NCBI GenBank assembly: GCA_964461815.1
Contig: CAYWVF010000001.1
Location: forward strand, 1-64,000
Origin: JAAZBA01 sp964461815
GTDB taxonomy: Bacteria; Bacillota; Clostridia; Oscillospirales; QAMX01
Direction of reading: 5' to 3'
Length of the DNA stretch: 64,000 nt
Position 1 is the stretch's first letter. Every line of letters begins with the position of its first letter. Below the pieces are notes generated by a model that was not told the DNA's origin, ran no database searches, and saw only the letters and a list, made by a program, of their open reading frames with translations. This document shows, one piece after another, positions 9,065 to 18,171 of the stretch. The translations under genes were made by a program, and so were the position numbers.

Positions 9065-9841
9065 TTACTTTCCTGCATAATCAGATAAAATAGATGCTTT
9101 TTTGAGATTTTTTTCGTTTTGATATGCTGCTCTCAGCTCGGAGATCAGCTCAAAGTCTCCGCCGGTACGCTTTAATTCAGACTCTATTTGAGATACAATA
9201 GAGTCAAACTGCTCGTCACATGAAGCTTCGAGCGATGAAACGATTTCTAAATATTTGCTTATAAGCTCGCTTTTTGTATATTCTCCCGAAGCCAGATCGG
9301 ATAAAGCCTGAGAAACTACTTGATCGACTTTCTCGGAAAAGGTCGAGCGTAAAGAATATATTTGAGCGATCAAAGCAGCAATATTGTTTTCTGTACTTGA
9401 AGTCTGCCCGTCGGATTTATCGTCAGCAGTATCGGTTTTTGTCTCAGATTTGACCTCGGTCTTGGACTCGGATTCAGCATCGACCTCGGTTTTGACCTCT
9501 GTCTCGACCTTCGCATCGTCCGCTTTAGCTGTAGACTGTGAAGCTTCGCCTATGATCTCAAAGACCTGCTCCTTAGACAGCTCTCCGTTTTTTAACTGTG
9601 TCTTTTCCTCATCTGTAAGGAGATCGACTCCTTCACTGCTCAGGCTGTCTACAATTCCGACGATCAGCTTGTCGTTATCCTCCCGGAGTTTTTCTCTGTC
9701 TTCGGCAGAATAATTTACAGCGTAATTCAATGCTATGATGTTGTTGCGCTGCTTGTGCAGTATTACAGCGACTCCAACGCATAAAGCTGCTATTACGACA
9801 AGAATTACGGATCTTTTTACTATAGTCTTCTTCTTTTCCAT
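9065..9841 (-). CDS. Membrane-anchored acidic coiled-coil protein, unknown function
   Basis: I do not recognise this 258-residue protein. One transmembrane segment (about residues 10-28, preceded by KKK and R) anchors it, with the rest probably outside. The middle (about 95-150) is a low-complexity run of Glu, Lys, Thr, Ser and Asp in VETEVKTE / SKTEVKSE-like repeats; the flanking parts are heptad-like and probably helical. No cysteines beyond the membrane segment and no enzyme motif. It lies 23 bases upstream of the PglF-like gene and 16 downstream of the sugar-kinase gene in the same operon, so a structural role in polysaccharide assembly or attachment is possible but unproven. Confidence 0.65.
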   Translation of the reverse strand: MEKKKTIVKRSVILVVIAALCVGVAVILHKQRNNIIALNYAVNYSAEDREKLREDNDKLIVGIVDSLSSEGVDLLTDEEKTQLKNGELSKEQVFEIIGEASQSTAKADDAKVETEVKTEVDAESESKTEVKSETKTDTADDKSDGQTSSTENNIAALIAQIYSLRSTFSEKVDQVVSQALSDLASGEYTKSELISKYLEIVSSLEASCDEQFDSIVSQIESELKRTGGDFELISELRAAYQNEKNLKKASILSDYAGK

Positions 9842-9856
9842 TTGTCCTTGTGAAGA

Positions 9857-10948
9857 TCAGTCGCACCTTTTAAGTACATCACTGACGATCCATGAAAGCT
9901 CATCCTGCTTACGCTCGATATCCTTTGCAAGCTGTAGCTGACAGCGGGCACGTACAAGATTATGCTTTGGGTACATGCACTTAAAATACTTGTCACCTGT
10001 TATATAGTCATCGAGAAATCTTGCAGCAAGCTCTATTGTGATCGAAAAGGTAGCCTTTGCGAGACTTTCCGTTTCGATCGGTTCAAGTACTCCCTTTGTG
10101 GCGCTTATAAAGCCATTTGAAAATGCACGAAACTTAGCTGTATCAAAGAATACGATAGAGGTATCGGGCTCATCTTCCTCGGCAGTATTAGCAATGAATC
10201 TGACTGCATCGGCAAAATCGTATACCGACATTCCGGGCATTATCGTGTCAAGGTCGATAACCACGATAGGCTCCTTTGTTATACGGTCGAATAAGACGTT
10301 GTTAGATTTGGTATCATTATGTGTCACACGCTTCGGAAATTTACCCTCGGAGTAGAGAATGCTAAGCTCGGAGGCAGCAGCACTGACACTCCTAATGTAT
10401 TCGATCTCTTTTTTTACGTCCTCGACACGTCCGCATGGATCCTCATCAACATGAGAGAACAGCGTGTCGAGTCTTTTCTTTGTGTTGTGGAAATCCGGGA
10501 TCGTTTCGTAAAGCGTTGCCCCGTCAAAATCGGAAAGCTGTACTTGAAACTGTCCGAAGGCTTTGCCGGTAGCTTCGATGATGTGAAGATCATCCGATGA
10601 ATTAAAGGTAACAGAGTCAACGTAGTTGATTACACGCCAGAAAGCGTCGTCGTTGCAGATAAAGTAATTTAGTCCCTCATCGGTATGATGGTAGTGAAGC
10701 GTTGTCTGAGAAGGATACTTTCGACGGATAAAGCTTGTCACACGCTCAATGTTTTCCATGATCTCTACGGGGCTTTTGAATACATGAGTGTTTACCTTCT
10801 GAAACAGATACGATTTCAAAGAACCGTCATTATTAATATAAGTCACCTTGTAGGTGGAGTTGATGTTTCCCATAGTAATGGCATCGTAGGAGTAAAGCTC
10901 ACCCTGTAACCTGAATTTTTGTCCTATAGCCTGTAGTGTATTGTACAT
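9857..10948 (-). CDS. Phosphotransferase-family sugar kinase (N-acetylhexosamine 1-kinase-like)
   Basis: A 363-residue protein of the aminoglycoside phosphotransferase/choline kinase fold. The catalytic loop HNDTKSNNVLFD lies near residues 208-219 and the metal-binding DLDTIMPG near 231-238, as in NahK enzymes that phosphorylate the anomeric carbon of GlcNAc/GalNAc. Early residues contain the substrate/ATP segment GNINSTYKV. Within a polysaccharide operon it would supply an activated hexosamine-1-phosphate from recycled sugar. Substrate assignment is by resemblance only; another hexose or choline-like substrate is possible. Confidence 0.75.
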   Translation of the reverse strand: MYNTLQAIGQKFRLQGELYSYDAITMGNINSTYKVTYINNDGSLKSYLFQKVNTHVFKSPVEIMENIERVTSFIRRKYPSQTTLHYHHTDEGLNYFICNDDAFWRVINYVDSVTFNSSDDLHIIEATGKAFGQFQVQLSDFDGATLYETIPDFHNTKKRLDTLFSHVDEDPCGRVEDVKKEIEYIRSVSAAASELSILYSEGKFPKRVTHNDTKSNNVLFDRITKEPIVVIDLDTIMPGMSVYDFADAVRFIANTAEEDEPDTSIVFFDTAKFRAFSNGFISATKGVLEPIETESLAKATFSITIELAARFLDDYITGDKYFKCMYPKHNLVRARCQLQLAKDIERKQDELSWIVSDVLKRCD

Positions 10949-11014
10949 TTCTATTTCCTCATTTTTTGGTTTATATACAGATAATATCGAAAGCTTGAAT
11001 ATGCTTATGCGTTG

Positions 11015-11974
11015 TTATTGTCTGATAAACACGATATCCTCTGTTTTTCTTTTAGGTGACAGTGTTGCCGTATATTTAGAGCCCTTTGGATAACCGGCTA
11101 CAACAAGTGCTATTATTTTATGCGAATCGCATATGTCCAAAAGTGCTTTTAATTTACCATCCATGTCAGGCTCAGATCCCCAGATAATGGGACACGACAG
11201 CATTCCATATGAGCTTAAGGAGTAAAGCAGATTCATTATAAATATGCCGCCGTCAACGAATACTGTGTTTCGTTCAAATTCGTTTTGATATAAATGGAGA
11301 TCTCCGGTAATAGCAAATATTACTCCGGGCTTATCAAAGCCCTTTAAGCCGCCGTGCATACTCATTATCTGAGCTTTTTTGCCATCATTCGTGCAGGCAT
11401 ATACTCGTATCGACTGACGATTACATGCACTTGGGGCGGTTTGTGCCAAACGTATTACATCCAGAATAGTTTCATTTGACACGGCTTTGTCTGAGAATTC
11501 TCTTGCACTGTGCCTGGAGTGTGCAAGCTCTGCAAAATTATTCGCTTTTATTTCGTATTCTTTAGTGCCGACACAAACAGAGTTTATCTTATTTTCTGTA
11601 TATTCGGATGGAATAAAAGAGATATCCATGTTATGCTTTCTCTGAAATCCGGCATATGCTTGCACCGTTGCAAGTACCAGATCGTGGATCTGAGTATCTT
11701 CTTTTATTTCACATAAGCTGTATTCTTTATCGAGTGCGATCAGCTCCATGAGCTTTTCTTTCCCGAAGCCTTGACGTGGATTTGGGAGCGAAAGACCCTT
11801 TTCAATAGCATGTGACAGAAGCCTGATCCGTGTTGCCAGCGTATAGCCGTCGTTTGAATCCATAAGAGAATTTTTGTAGAACTGTTTAAGGTCATACTGA
11901 TACAGATAGTTGAGATAACGTGTTTTGCCATAATCAGTATTTTGCAATAAATAATTTTTGATTTTTTTAATCAT
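11015..11974 (-). CDS. Nitroreductase-family flavoprotein with helical N-terminal extension
   Basis: The C-terminal 175 residues (about 145-319) match the FMN-dependent nitroreductase fold, with HSRHSAREFSDKAV (FMN phosphate site) and QTAPSACNRQSIRVY. The first 140 residues are helical and not part of the catalytic fold. It overlaps the upstream pyruvyltransferase gene by eight bases, a pairing common in polysaccharide clusters; its in vivo redox reaction is unknown. No signal peptide. Length (319) is longer than ordinary nitroreductases because of the extension. Confidence 0.8.
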   Translation of the reverse strand: MIKKIKNYLLQNTDYGKTRYLNYLYQYDLKQFYKNSLMDSNDGYTLATRIRLLSHAIEKGLSLPNPRQGFGKEKLMELIALDKEYSLCEIKEDTQIHDLVLATVQAYAGFQRKHNMDISFIPSEYTENKINSVCVGTKEYEIKANNFAELAHSRHSAREFSDKAVSNETILDVIRLAQTAPSACNRQSIRVYACTNDGKKAQIMSMHGGLKGFDKPGVIFAITGDLHLYQNEFERNTVFVDGGIFIMNLLYSLSSYGMLSCPIIWGSEPDMDGKLKALLDICDSHKIIALVVAGYPKGSKYTATLSPKRKTEDIVFIRQ

Positions 11975-12989
11975 ATAATTGCTCCTTCAATTTCTCAACG
12001 GAAAATTCTCGCCACCTGAGCAAACGCTTTTCGTATTCCTCTGCATCAAACGCTTCCTTCATAGACCTCGAAAACTCATCAAGCTCGCAATTTTTATTTA
12101 TCAAATGCTTATCTGCACCCATTTTTCTTACGATATCCTCAACCTTTGCACGCATTGGGAAAATACAGCAGTTCTTATGGTTGAGCATCGTGAAAACAGC
12201 ACCATGAAATGTCGTGGTAAATACACATTCGGCTCCTGCTATCAAAGCAGAAAACTGTAAAGGCGACGTGACCATTACTTTATCTGCCCATGGATGCCAG
12301 AAGTGAACAGAGATGATCTTCAAATCGTTTTGCCTTGCATAATCCACGACTAAACGCTTCATCTCCTCCGGTATGCCATAGGTGTAAACCAGCATATATT
12401 TGCATTTTGGCTTTCTGATCGGCTCACTTAGCTTGTCGAGGGATAGCAGCATCGTAGGATCACATACGATATCCGGGTGAGTGCCTAATAGACGCTCTAT
12501 AGTCAGTGCGGTATTTTCATCTCGAACCAGTATTTTTTTAAATTCGTTTAGATTCTGCGTAAATTGTATATGCTTTTTCAGTGTTTCCTCTGACATATCT
12601 CCAACACTGGCAGCGTAGGATATCTTATTGATATTTACGTTGTCACCCCAGAAAAGCATGTTTCTGAAATATGGATTTTCCAGATTCCAGATCTCATCGC
12701 TTCCGTAGATCAGCAGATCAAAATCCTCATTTTGAATACGATTCTTAGATATAAGCTCCAGCTTCTTGTTATCCATTATAAAACGGATAGCTTTTTTTAT
12801 CCTGAGGAAAAATTCTCTCTTGGGATTTATCCGAAAAATATGCTTTTTAAGCGTAGTGCTTGTGGAAATGTTTTGGATCACGTGCACTTCGTGCCCAAAT
12901 CGCTCAAGAATACTTTTCAGTGCGTATGTCTGTAAGTACGAACCGAGATTATCGATCGATTCGTAAACTGTTATAATACCTATTTTCAT
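11967..12989 (-). CDS. Polysaccharide pyruvyl transferase family protein
   Basis: A 340-residue protein of the CsaB/WcaK/ExoV family, which adds a pyruvate ketal to sugars using phosphoenolpyruvate. It starts MKIGIITVYESIDNLGSYLQ, the usual first strand and Gly-Asn/Gly-Ser loop, has the DEIWNL motif near residue 118 and the central GTHPDIVCDPTMLL stretch; ECVFTTTFHGAVF near 238-250 is the conserved TxxFHG motif. Located between a GT14 gene and the nitroreductase. It would place an acidic pyruvate group on the repeat unit. Confidence 0.85.
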   Translation of the reverse strand: MKIGIITVYESIDNLGSYLQTYALKSILERFGHEVHVIQNISTSTTLKKHIFRINPKREFFLRIKKAIRFIMDNKKLELISKNRIQNEDFDLLIYGSDEIWNLENPYFRNMLFWGDNVNINKISYAASVGDMSEETLKKHIQFTQNLNEFKKILVRDENTALTIERLLGTHPDIVCDPTMLLSLDKLSEPIRKPKCKYMLVYTYGIPEEMKRLVVDYARQNDLKIISVHFWHPWADKVMVTSPLQFSALIAGAECVFTTTFHGAVFTMLNHKNCCIFPMRAKVEDIVRKMGADKHLINKNCELDEFSRSMKEAFDAEEYEKRLLRWREFSVEKLKEQLYD

Positions 12990-13019
12990 GTTCCCGATCC
13001 TTTTGACGATAAAGACAGC

Positions 13020-13868
13020 TTAGTAATTCGCAACAAAATCACATATTAATTCAATGAGTTTTCCTGATTTCTCCGTATCGAATTTTCTTGCAAAGAGTCG
13101 CTCGGATGTCAGTATTTTATCAAGATCCGTTTCATCTAGGATCTTCGGATTGTTCTTTTTCTCAGACCAATCAACATAACGCATATCAGTAGTATTTCCG
13201 CTTTCATCACGATAGATATCATCCGGAGCGTACTTATTTAAAATGGTTTGCTTATATACTTCATCCGCACAAGATGAAAGAAAAGTCATTTGCCTGATCT
13301 CAGATTTTCTTTCCAGAATGATGCCAACTGCTTTCTCAGTCAGTGAGCACCAGTTGTAGCCCTTCTTTACAACGATATTTTTCGTACGATCGATTTTAAG
13401 CTTATCCTGAAGTATATTAATTATGCTGCGTATTTTCTCGTTCTTTATATTGAGCCTGTATCTGGATATTCTGGCTTTATCATAGGCGGTGGTTACAGGA
13501 GCTACATAGAGGTAGCTTTTTGCTTTGCATATAAAGAATTTATAAATATCCTCTGCTCGCTTTAAGGGCAGGTCAACACCGGATAAAAGATGAAAATAAG
13601 AATAATCACCGTTATTGTAAGCTGTTTCAAATAAAAGCAGCTCAGTTAGCACCTGCGTTTGATGTCCCCAATGGACATTTATTCTTTTGCTTGTAAAATA
13701 GACAGGGCTCGCCTTGCAAATCCCCTTAAAGTATGAAAAATCAAAATCCTTTACCTTTTTGTCGATGTGTATGTAGATATCGTGATGTTGGCAATCCAGC
13801 ATTTGAAGAAGCTTTTCTAAAATCGCAAAGTTGTTATGAGCTATGATCAAATATGCATGCTTTATCAT
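13020..13868 (-). CDS. GT14 beta-1,6-N-acetylglucosaminyltransferase-like protein
   Basis: A 282-residue protein resembling the core-2/I-branching family: AYLIIAHNNFAILEKLLQML at the start, DIYIHIDKK near 30-40, VHWGHQTQVLTELLLF near 65-80 and the HLLSGVDLPLK motif near 92-102. Bacterial members make beta-linked branches on exopolysaccharides. It is separated from wzx by about 140 bases with no clear promoter; the ATG is preceded by a poor ribosome site, so its expression may depend on the upstream message. Confidence 0.85.
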   Translation of the reverse strand: MIKHAYLIIAHNNFAILEKLLQMLDCQHHDIYIHIDKKVKDFDFSYFKGICKASPVYFTSKRINVHWGHQTQVLTELLLFETAYNNGDYSYFHLLSGVDLPLKRAEDIYKFFICKAKSYLYVAPVTTAYDKARISRYRLNIKNEKIRSIINILQDKLKIDRTKNIVVKKGYNWCSLTEKAVGIILERKSEIRQMTFLSSCADEVYKQTILNKYAPDDIYRDESGNTTDMRYVDWSEKKNNPKILDETDLDKILTSERLFARKFDTEKSGKLIELICDFVANY

Positions 13869-14010
13869 ATTATAACCGTGCTCTGCAAAGCAAAGCAGTA
13901 TCCTTTTTTAAAAAATATGTCAGCTTTTACGAAAGTGAAAGTAAGTAAGCATATTGCTGTGAACCGAGAATGGGATAGGAGATAAGCTTTCCGAAAATCT
14001 ACCCGCAAGC

Positions 14011-15537
14011 TTAATTCCTTTGAATTTTGCTTTTGATTTTCAGTAACAGCTCTTGCTTTTGTTTCTTGTTAAACGAGATGATAAATGTAAATAATATACA
14101 AAGTGGGACATCGATAACTCCATTCAGGATCAGCGTTAACCACGAGATCGGCGGAATGAGGCTTTTTACGATCAACTCAACAATTATCAGAAATCCTATG
14201 GTGATCAGATTCTTAAATATAGTCGGATAAAATATGAATGGCTTTAATTCCAGACATTTTGCGGCATAAACCGGTGTGAAGCAGATGTTTCGAATGATCC
14301 CGTATATGGAGCTTACACCTACGATCGCATATACTCCCCAGCTTGTATATTTTAGGCAGATAAAGGTGGTCAGGGTGCTTAACAGCCCTGTTATCAATAG
14401 GACTAATGAATTGATCCGCAGCTTGTTTGTGAGAGAAAACACGGAGAACATGGAATAAATACAGCCGCTTATCAAGACTGTGCCACATCCGAGTATCGTT
14501 AAATCACGAAGCAATACCGAATCTGAGCCGGGCAGCCAAAGCTCGTAGAAGTCCTTAGCGTAAACCATAAGCAAGGAAAGACATGTGCCAGATATCAGTG
14601 ACAGAATGTTTATAGAATTGCGAATCGCGGCGAGAAGCTCGTCCTTTTTTTCTTTTGAGTATAGCTCTAAAAAATGCGGATAGAAGGAATCCGACAGTAT
14701 TGCCAGTAGGGAAGTGTACAATCCGGGAATGGTTTTTGCGATAGAAACATTTCCGGTCATAGTGCTGTTGATGAACAGATTGCTGAGCAGCAGATCCAAT
14801 CCGTCAAGCAGTATTTGACTGAGCTTTGTGATCGAATTCCAGATCCCTGCCGACAGCAGCTCTTTTATTTTTGAAAATGAGAAATATTTTTTTCGTATCT
14901 TTAATTCGGGAATGTACTTGTTTGTGTAATAGCGGTTAAACGCTATTGGGTACAGTCCTGCTATGACTGTTGCCAGGACAACATAATATACCTTACAGCC
15001 GAGAAGACTGAAAAATGCAATGATCAGAGCTATTCGCAGAAGATTCGATTCCAGTGTGCGAAAGCTGCCCTTCCAGAGCATATTTTTCGCATAAAGAACG
15101 ATCCCCCAAAAGGCTGTGAGGAGACCGATTATGAAATTTACAAATATGACGGTAAATGTGATCTTAGCGTCAAATATCAGATTTTGGTCGATATTCAGTA
15201 TATGAACATTACTTATCAGCCACACTGCCGGAACTAAGAGTATGATGGAAAAAATCGTGTTGGCGATCAAGACAGAGCTGTAGTATTTGTTTGCTTCGTC
15301 TGTGTTCTGCTTATGTAATTCAATAATGATAAATCGACTTGCCATTGAGTTTAATGCCGAGGTCACGATCGTAATATAGTTTACAAAGCTGTTTGCCAGT
15401 CCGATCAATCCATATGCTTCGATCCCGACCTTGCCTGTTATGTAAGGAGTTATAAAGAAGCTTATAATCAGGCTTGCACCGAATGATAATACATTCGCTA
15501 TCATGTTCAGTGCTATCATATTAGATTGCTTTTTCAT
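14011..15537 (-). CDS. Oligosaccharide flippase (Wzx/PST family)
   Basis: A 508-residue integral membrane protein with about 12-14 hydrophobic segments, beginning NMIALNMIANVLSFGASLII and the SFFITPYITGKVG motif common to PST/MATE-type flippases. It should move undecaprenyl-pyrophosphate-linked repeat units across the membrane for Wzy. One Wzx, one Wzy and one Wzz-like protein are present, so the locus fits the Wzx/Wzy-dependent route. It ends in a Lys-rich tail. Confidence 0.9.
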   Translation of the reverse strand: MKKQSNMIALNMIANVLSFGASLIISFFITPYITGKVGIEAYGLIGLANSFVNYITIVTSALNSMASRFIIIELHKQNTDEANKYYSSVLIANTIFSIILLVPAVWLISNVHILNIDQNLIFDAKITFTVIFVNFIIGLLTAFWGIVLYAKNMLWKGSFRTLESNLLRIALIIAFFSLLGCKVYYVVLATVIAGLYPIAFNRYYTNKYIPELKIRKKYFSFSKIKELLSAGIWNSITKLSQILLDGLDLLLSNLFINSTMTGNVSIAKTIPGLYTSLLAILSDSFYPHFLELYSKEKKDELLAAIRNSINILSLISGTCLSLLMVYAKDFYELWLPGSDSVLLRDLTILGCGTVLISGCIYSMFSVFSLTNKLRINSLVLLITGLLSTLTTFICLKYTSWGVYAIVGVSSIYGIIRNICFTPVYAAKCLELKPFIFYPTIFKNLITIGFLIIVELIVKSLIPPISWLTLILNGVIDVPLCILFTFIISFNKKQKQELLLKIKSKIQRN

Positions 15538-15551
15538 TTTAGATCCATCCG

Positions 15552-16187
15552 TTAACTTATTTTGTTCAGTGCCTGATATATATCGAAGTACTTTAATGTC
15601 AGATCAGTCTCATCGCCGACAAGACCTTTAAGCTCCTTGACTGTAGTACAATCCTTGTATGGATAGTCACTCTGGGTGAAGCAGATCTTGTTTTCATAAC
15701 AAAGCTCGGAAAAATTTTTCACCGTCTCGTCATCGCAGTCTGTACGCTGTGACATTTTTACAAAAAGCCGGTCGTAGTTTATTCTGTTTTTTCGCCTGTT
15801 CCATTTTTCTTCCGCTTCTTCACGGGATTTATAGTGCATGAAAAACACTTCGACATCATCAAGTCTAGCTATCGGATACGAAATATTTTCAGCACCGCTG
15901 TTTGTCAGAGCATCATAATACTTTGATTCGGTTATGTCGATAAATTCCAACGGTAAGGATAGGTAGTGCTTCAGATCGCCCAGGAATCTGACGTAGTCCT
16001 TTTCCATAATAAACAGTCCGATAGTAGGCGAGGTGTATTCAAGCCCGAACATTTGATAAATAAATCCGCCCCAGCAATTATTTGATATGATCGAAAAATC
16101 AGCATGACGCAGCTTTTTTCTTCTGCAATAGCATTCGTAGCTGTTTTTTATTTTTGTCTTTGCGTTTTTGATTTTCTGTATGATCAT
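15552..16187 (-). CDS. DUF1919 family exopolysaccharide protein
   Basis: A 211-residue protein matching DUF1919: FSIISNNCWGGFIYQMFGL near residues 32-50, SPTIGLFI and a YPIARLDDVEVFFMHYKSREEA region near 98-120. These proteins occur in polysaccharide clusters and are suspected transferases; no activity is established. The ATG at 16187 follows TGAGGGG and overlaps the stop of the upstream glycosyltransferase by four bases. Confidence 0.8.
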   Translation of the reverse strand: MIIQKIKNAKTKIKNSYECYCRRKKLRHADFSIISNNCWGGFIYQMFGLEYTSPTIGLFIMEKDYVRFLGDLKHYLSLPLEFIDITESKYYDALTNSGAENISYPIARLDDVEVFFMHYKSREEAEEKWNRRKNRINYDRLFVKMSQRTDCDDETVKNFSELCYENKICFTQSDYPYKDCTTVKELKGLVGDETDLTLKYFDIYQALNKIS

Positions 16188-17119
16188 ATCTGTCCCCTCA
16201 AAAGCCTGTACAAATAATAGATATCCAAAAAGCCTATATTGATCCTTGATGCTATAAGTAAAAGCTTGAATTTTCCGCTTAGGATCAAATTCTCATTCAA
16301 AATGCTTTTTGTTTTTTCATCAATAAACCGAAGCGATTCCTTGTCCTTCGCTTTCTTTGCGTTACAACGAAGATTGACTGCCGTAATAAAATATCTTGAT
16401 CTTTCCTTATCGACAAGATTGTAAAACTTTAATTTTAATAGCTCTGCTGTCCTTACCTCGGACACATAGAAAAAGTCAAGCTTGGATCTGTTGAAGCTCG
16501 AGTTGATGATGCTCGAATCACGCATAACATAATAGTAGAGCTTATTGTTTATATACGCAACAGATGATGCTTTTTGAAGCATAAATGTTGCCATATATTC
16601 ATCCTCGTGTATGATCCCTTCCTTAAAACGCAGACTGTCGAACAGAGCCCGATCGTATAATTTTGTACATGCTGACGCTGCTGCACCACCGATCCTGTAA
16701 AGCATATCGAAAATGCTCTTTGTGTCGGAGCTTATCGTAAAATCATATGCTTCAGGTGCGAAAATACTTTTGTATTCGCTTGCAGTTTCTTCATAGTTGA
16801 ATTGTACGATGTCGGCGTTGCTCAAAGCGGCAACATGGAGCATGATCTCTACCGCATTTTCGGCAATATAATCGTCACCGTCAACGAATAAGATGTATTT
16901 CCCGTGAGCGTTGTCAAGCCCTGCGTTCCTTGCCGAGGACAATCCGCCGTTTACTTTATGTATTACTCTGATACGCTCGTCCTGCTTTGCATAAAGATCA
17001 CAAATTTCACCGGAGCGGTCCTTTGAACCGTCGTCCACCAGTATTATTTCAAGGTCTTTATGTGTTTGCATGGTCAGACTTCGGATACAGCCCGAAATAT
17101 ATTGCTCTACATTGTACAC
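16184..17119 (-). CDS. GT2 family glycosyltransferase, start region probably frameshifted
   Basis: The body is a standard GT-A glycosyltransferase: LEIILVDDGSKDRSG near residue 24, the VDGDDYI (DxD) motif near 76, and a C-terminal helical part. The usual first strand (SIIVPVYNVEQY) is encoded just upstream in the same frame, but no ATG/GTG/TTG precedes it before a stop; the first legal start is GTG at 17119, after that strand. A GGGAG followed six bases later by TTG (17153), with an in-phase ATG (17141), opens a frame that hits TAG after one more codon; removing one base there would join it to VSIIVPVYN. So the gene looks damaged or misread at its 5' end. About 311 residues remain. Confidence 0.75.
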   Translation of the reverse strand: MYNVEQYISGCIRSLTMQTHKDLEIILVDDGSKDRSGEICDLYAKQDERIRVIHKVNGGLSSARNAGLDNAHGKYILFVDGDDYIAENAVEIMLHVAALSNADIVQFNYEETASEYKSIFAPEAYDFTISSDTKSIFDMLYRIGGAAASACTKLYDRALFDSLRFKEGIIHEDEYMATFMLQKASSVAYINNKLYYYVMRDSSIINSSFNRSKLDFFYVSEVRTAELLKLKFYNLVDKERSRYFITAVNLRCNAKKAKDKESLRFIDEKTKSILNENLILSGKFKLLLIASRINIGFLDIYYLYRLLRGQI

Positions 17120-17168
17120 CGGTACAATTATACTAACACATGAATCCGTACAAAATCACTCCCGATCA

Positions 17169-18167
17169 TCACTTGCAAAGAATATTTCTGATAGTTAGTT
17201 TCGTTTTTCTCCACGCTCTGTCGAAAAACGGCGTAAAGACGGAACTCCTGATAAGCTGCTTTTTCTGCTGCTCAGTCAATTTAGCATTGTGGAAGCAAAG
17301 CCAAATACAGTTTCTAAGTGTCAGGTAAAAGCACCTGTCGTCATAATAATGGACTTTCTTATTTGCATGATATGCCTTATTACAAAGCTTTTCCAAATTC
17401 ACAACATCATTGTAGGACATCGAATCAAAGTTAAAGCAGTACTTTATATAGGAGTCGAATTCCTCGTCGGTGTATTCAAATGACAGACGGCCAAGCACTC
17501 TCATCTTGAAATTACGCTGACTGTCTTTTTCATCTGCGGTGTGGTTCTGAGTCACTTGACTTTTGTGGATACGGTAACGGAGGAGAGGATCGGAAATATT
17601 ATCTATATCGACCTGTTCGCAGACTCGATCCCATAAATCAAAATCCTCCATCCTTTCAAAGCACGGATCGTATTTCAGACCGCATTTATCTAAAACGGAT
17701 CTTCTGATAATAACTGACGGGTGAGCCAGTGCATTTGAAAAGAACATATTGGCTTTACACCATTTTGAGCCGATGGGCATATCTGTCTCACCGACTTTTT
17801 CACCAAAAAACCGAACATTGCTCCCACATACTCCGATGTTCGAATGACTATCCATATATTCGACCTGCTTATTAAAACGCTCGGGCAGAGAAATGTCATC
17901 AGCGTCCATGCGAGCAATGTATTCTCCTTTGGCGATGGCGACCCCACGGTTCAAGGTTTCGGCAACACCCATGTTCTTCTCGTTCTTTATATACACGATC
18001 CTTTCGTCTGTATATGATAGAACTATTTCCTCAGTCCCGTCAACAGAGCAATCGTTGATTATAATAAACTCAAAATCAGTAAATGTCTGTGCTAAAATAC
18101 TGTCGATAGCTTCGCGTAAATATTTTTCGCCATTGTATACAGGCATGATCACGCTGATTTTAGGCAT
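17169..18167 (-). CDS. GT2 family glycosyltransferase
   Basis: About 332 residues. PKISVIMPVYNGEKYL opens the GT-A domain, FEFIIINDCSVDGT follows, and ARMDADDISLPERF near residue 92 holds the DxD metal/nucleotide site. The C-terminal 120 residues are helical. The ATG at 18167 is preferred, with GGGAG eight bases upstream; a longer start at 18182 would overlap the previous gene. Donor and acceptor sugars cannot be predicted. It resembles the GT2 at 21881 in the DADDISLPERF/DGDDISLPERF region, so the two may be related copies. Confidence 0.88.
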   Translation of the reverse strand: MPKISVIMPVYNGEKYLREAIDSILAQTFTDFEFIIINDCSVDGTEEIVLSYTDERIVYIKNEKNMGVAETLNRGVAIAKGEYIARMDADDISLPERFNKQVEYMDSHSNIGVCGSNVRFFGEKVGETDMPIGSKWCKANMFFSNALAHPSVIIRRSVLDKCGLKYDPCFERMEDFDLWDRVCEQVDIDNISDPLLRYRIHKSQVTQNHTADEKDSQRNFKMRVLGRLSFEYTDEEFDSYIKYCFNFDSMSYNDVVNLEKLCNKAYHANKKVHYYDDRCFYLTLRNCIWLCFHNAKLTEQQKKQLIRSSVFTPFFDRAWRKTKLTIRNILCK

Positions 18168-18171
18168 CACT

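Noticed and set aside
13869..14010. Terminator or promoter between wzx and the GT14 gene
   Set aside because: Only short GC-rich repeats (GCAAAGC) and an AT tract; no stable hairpin with T-run and no consensus promoter pair.
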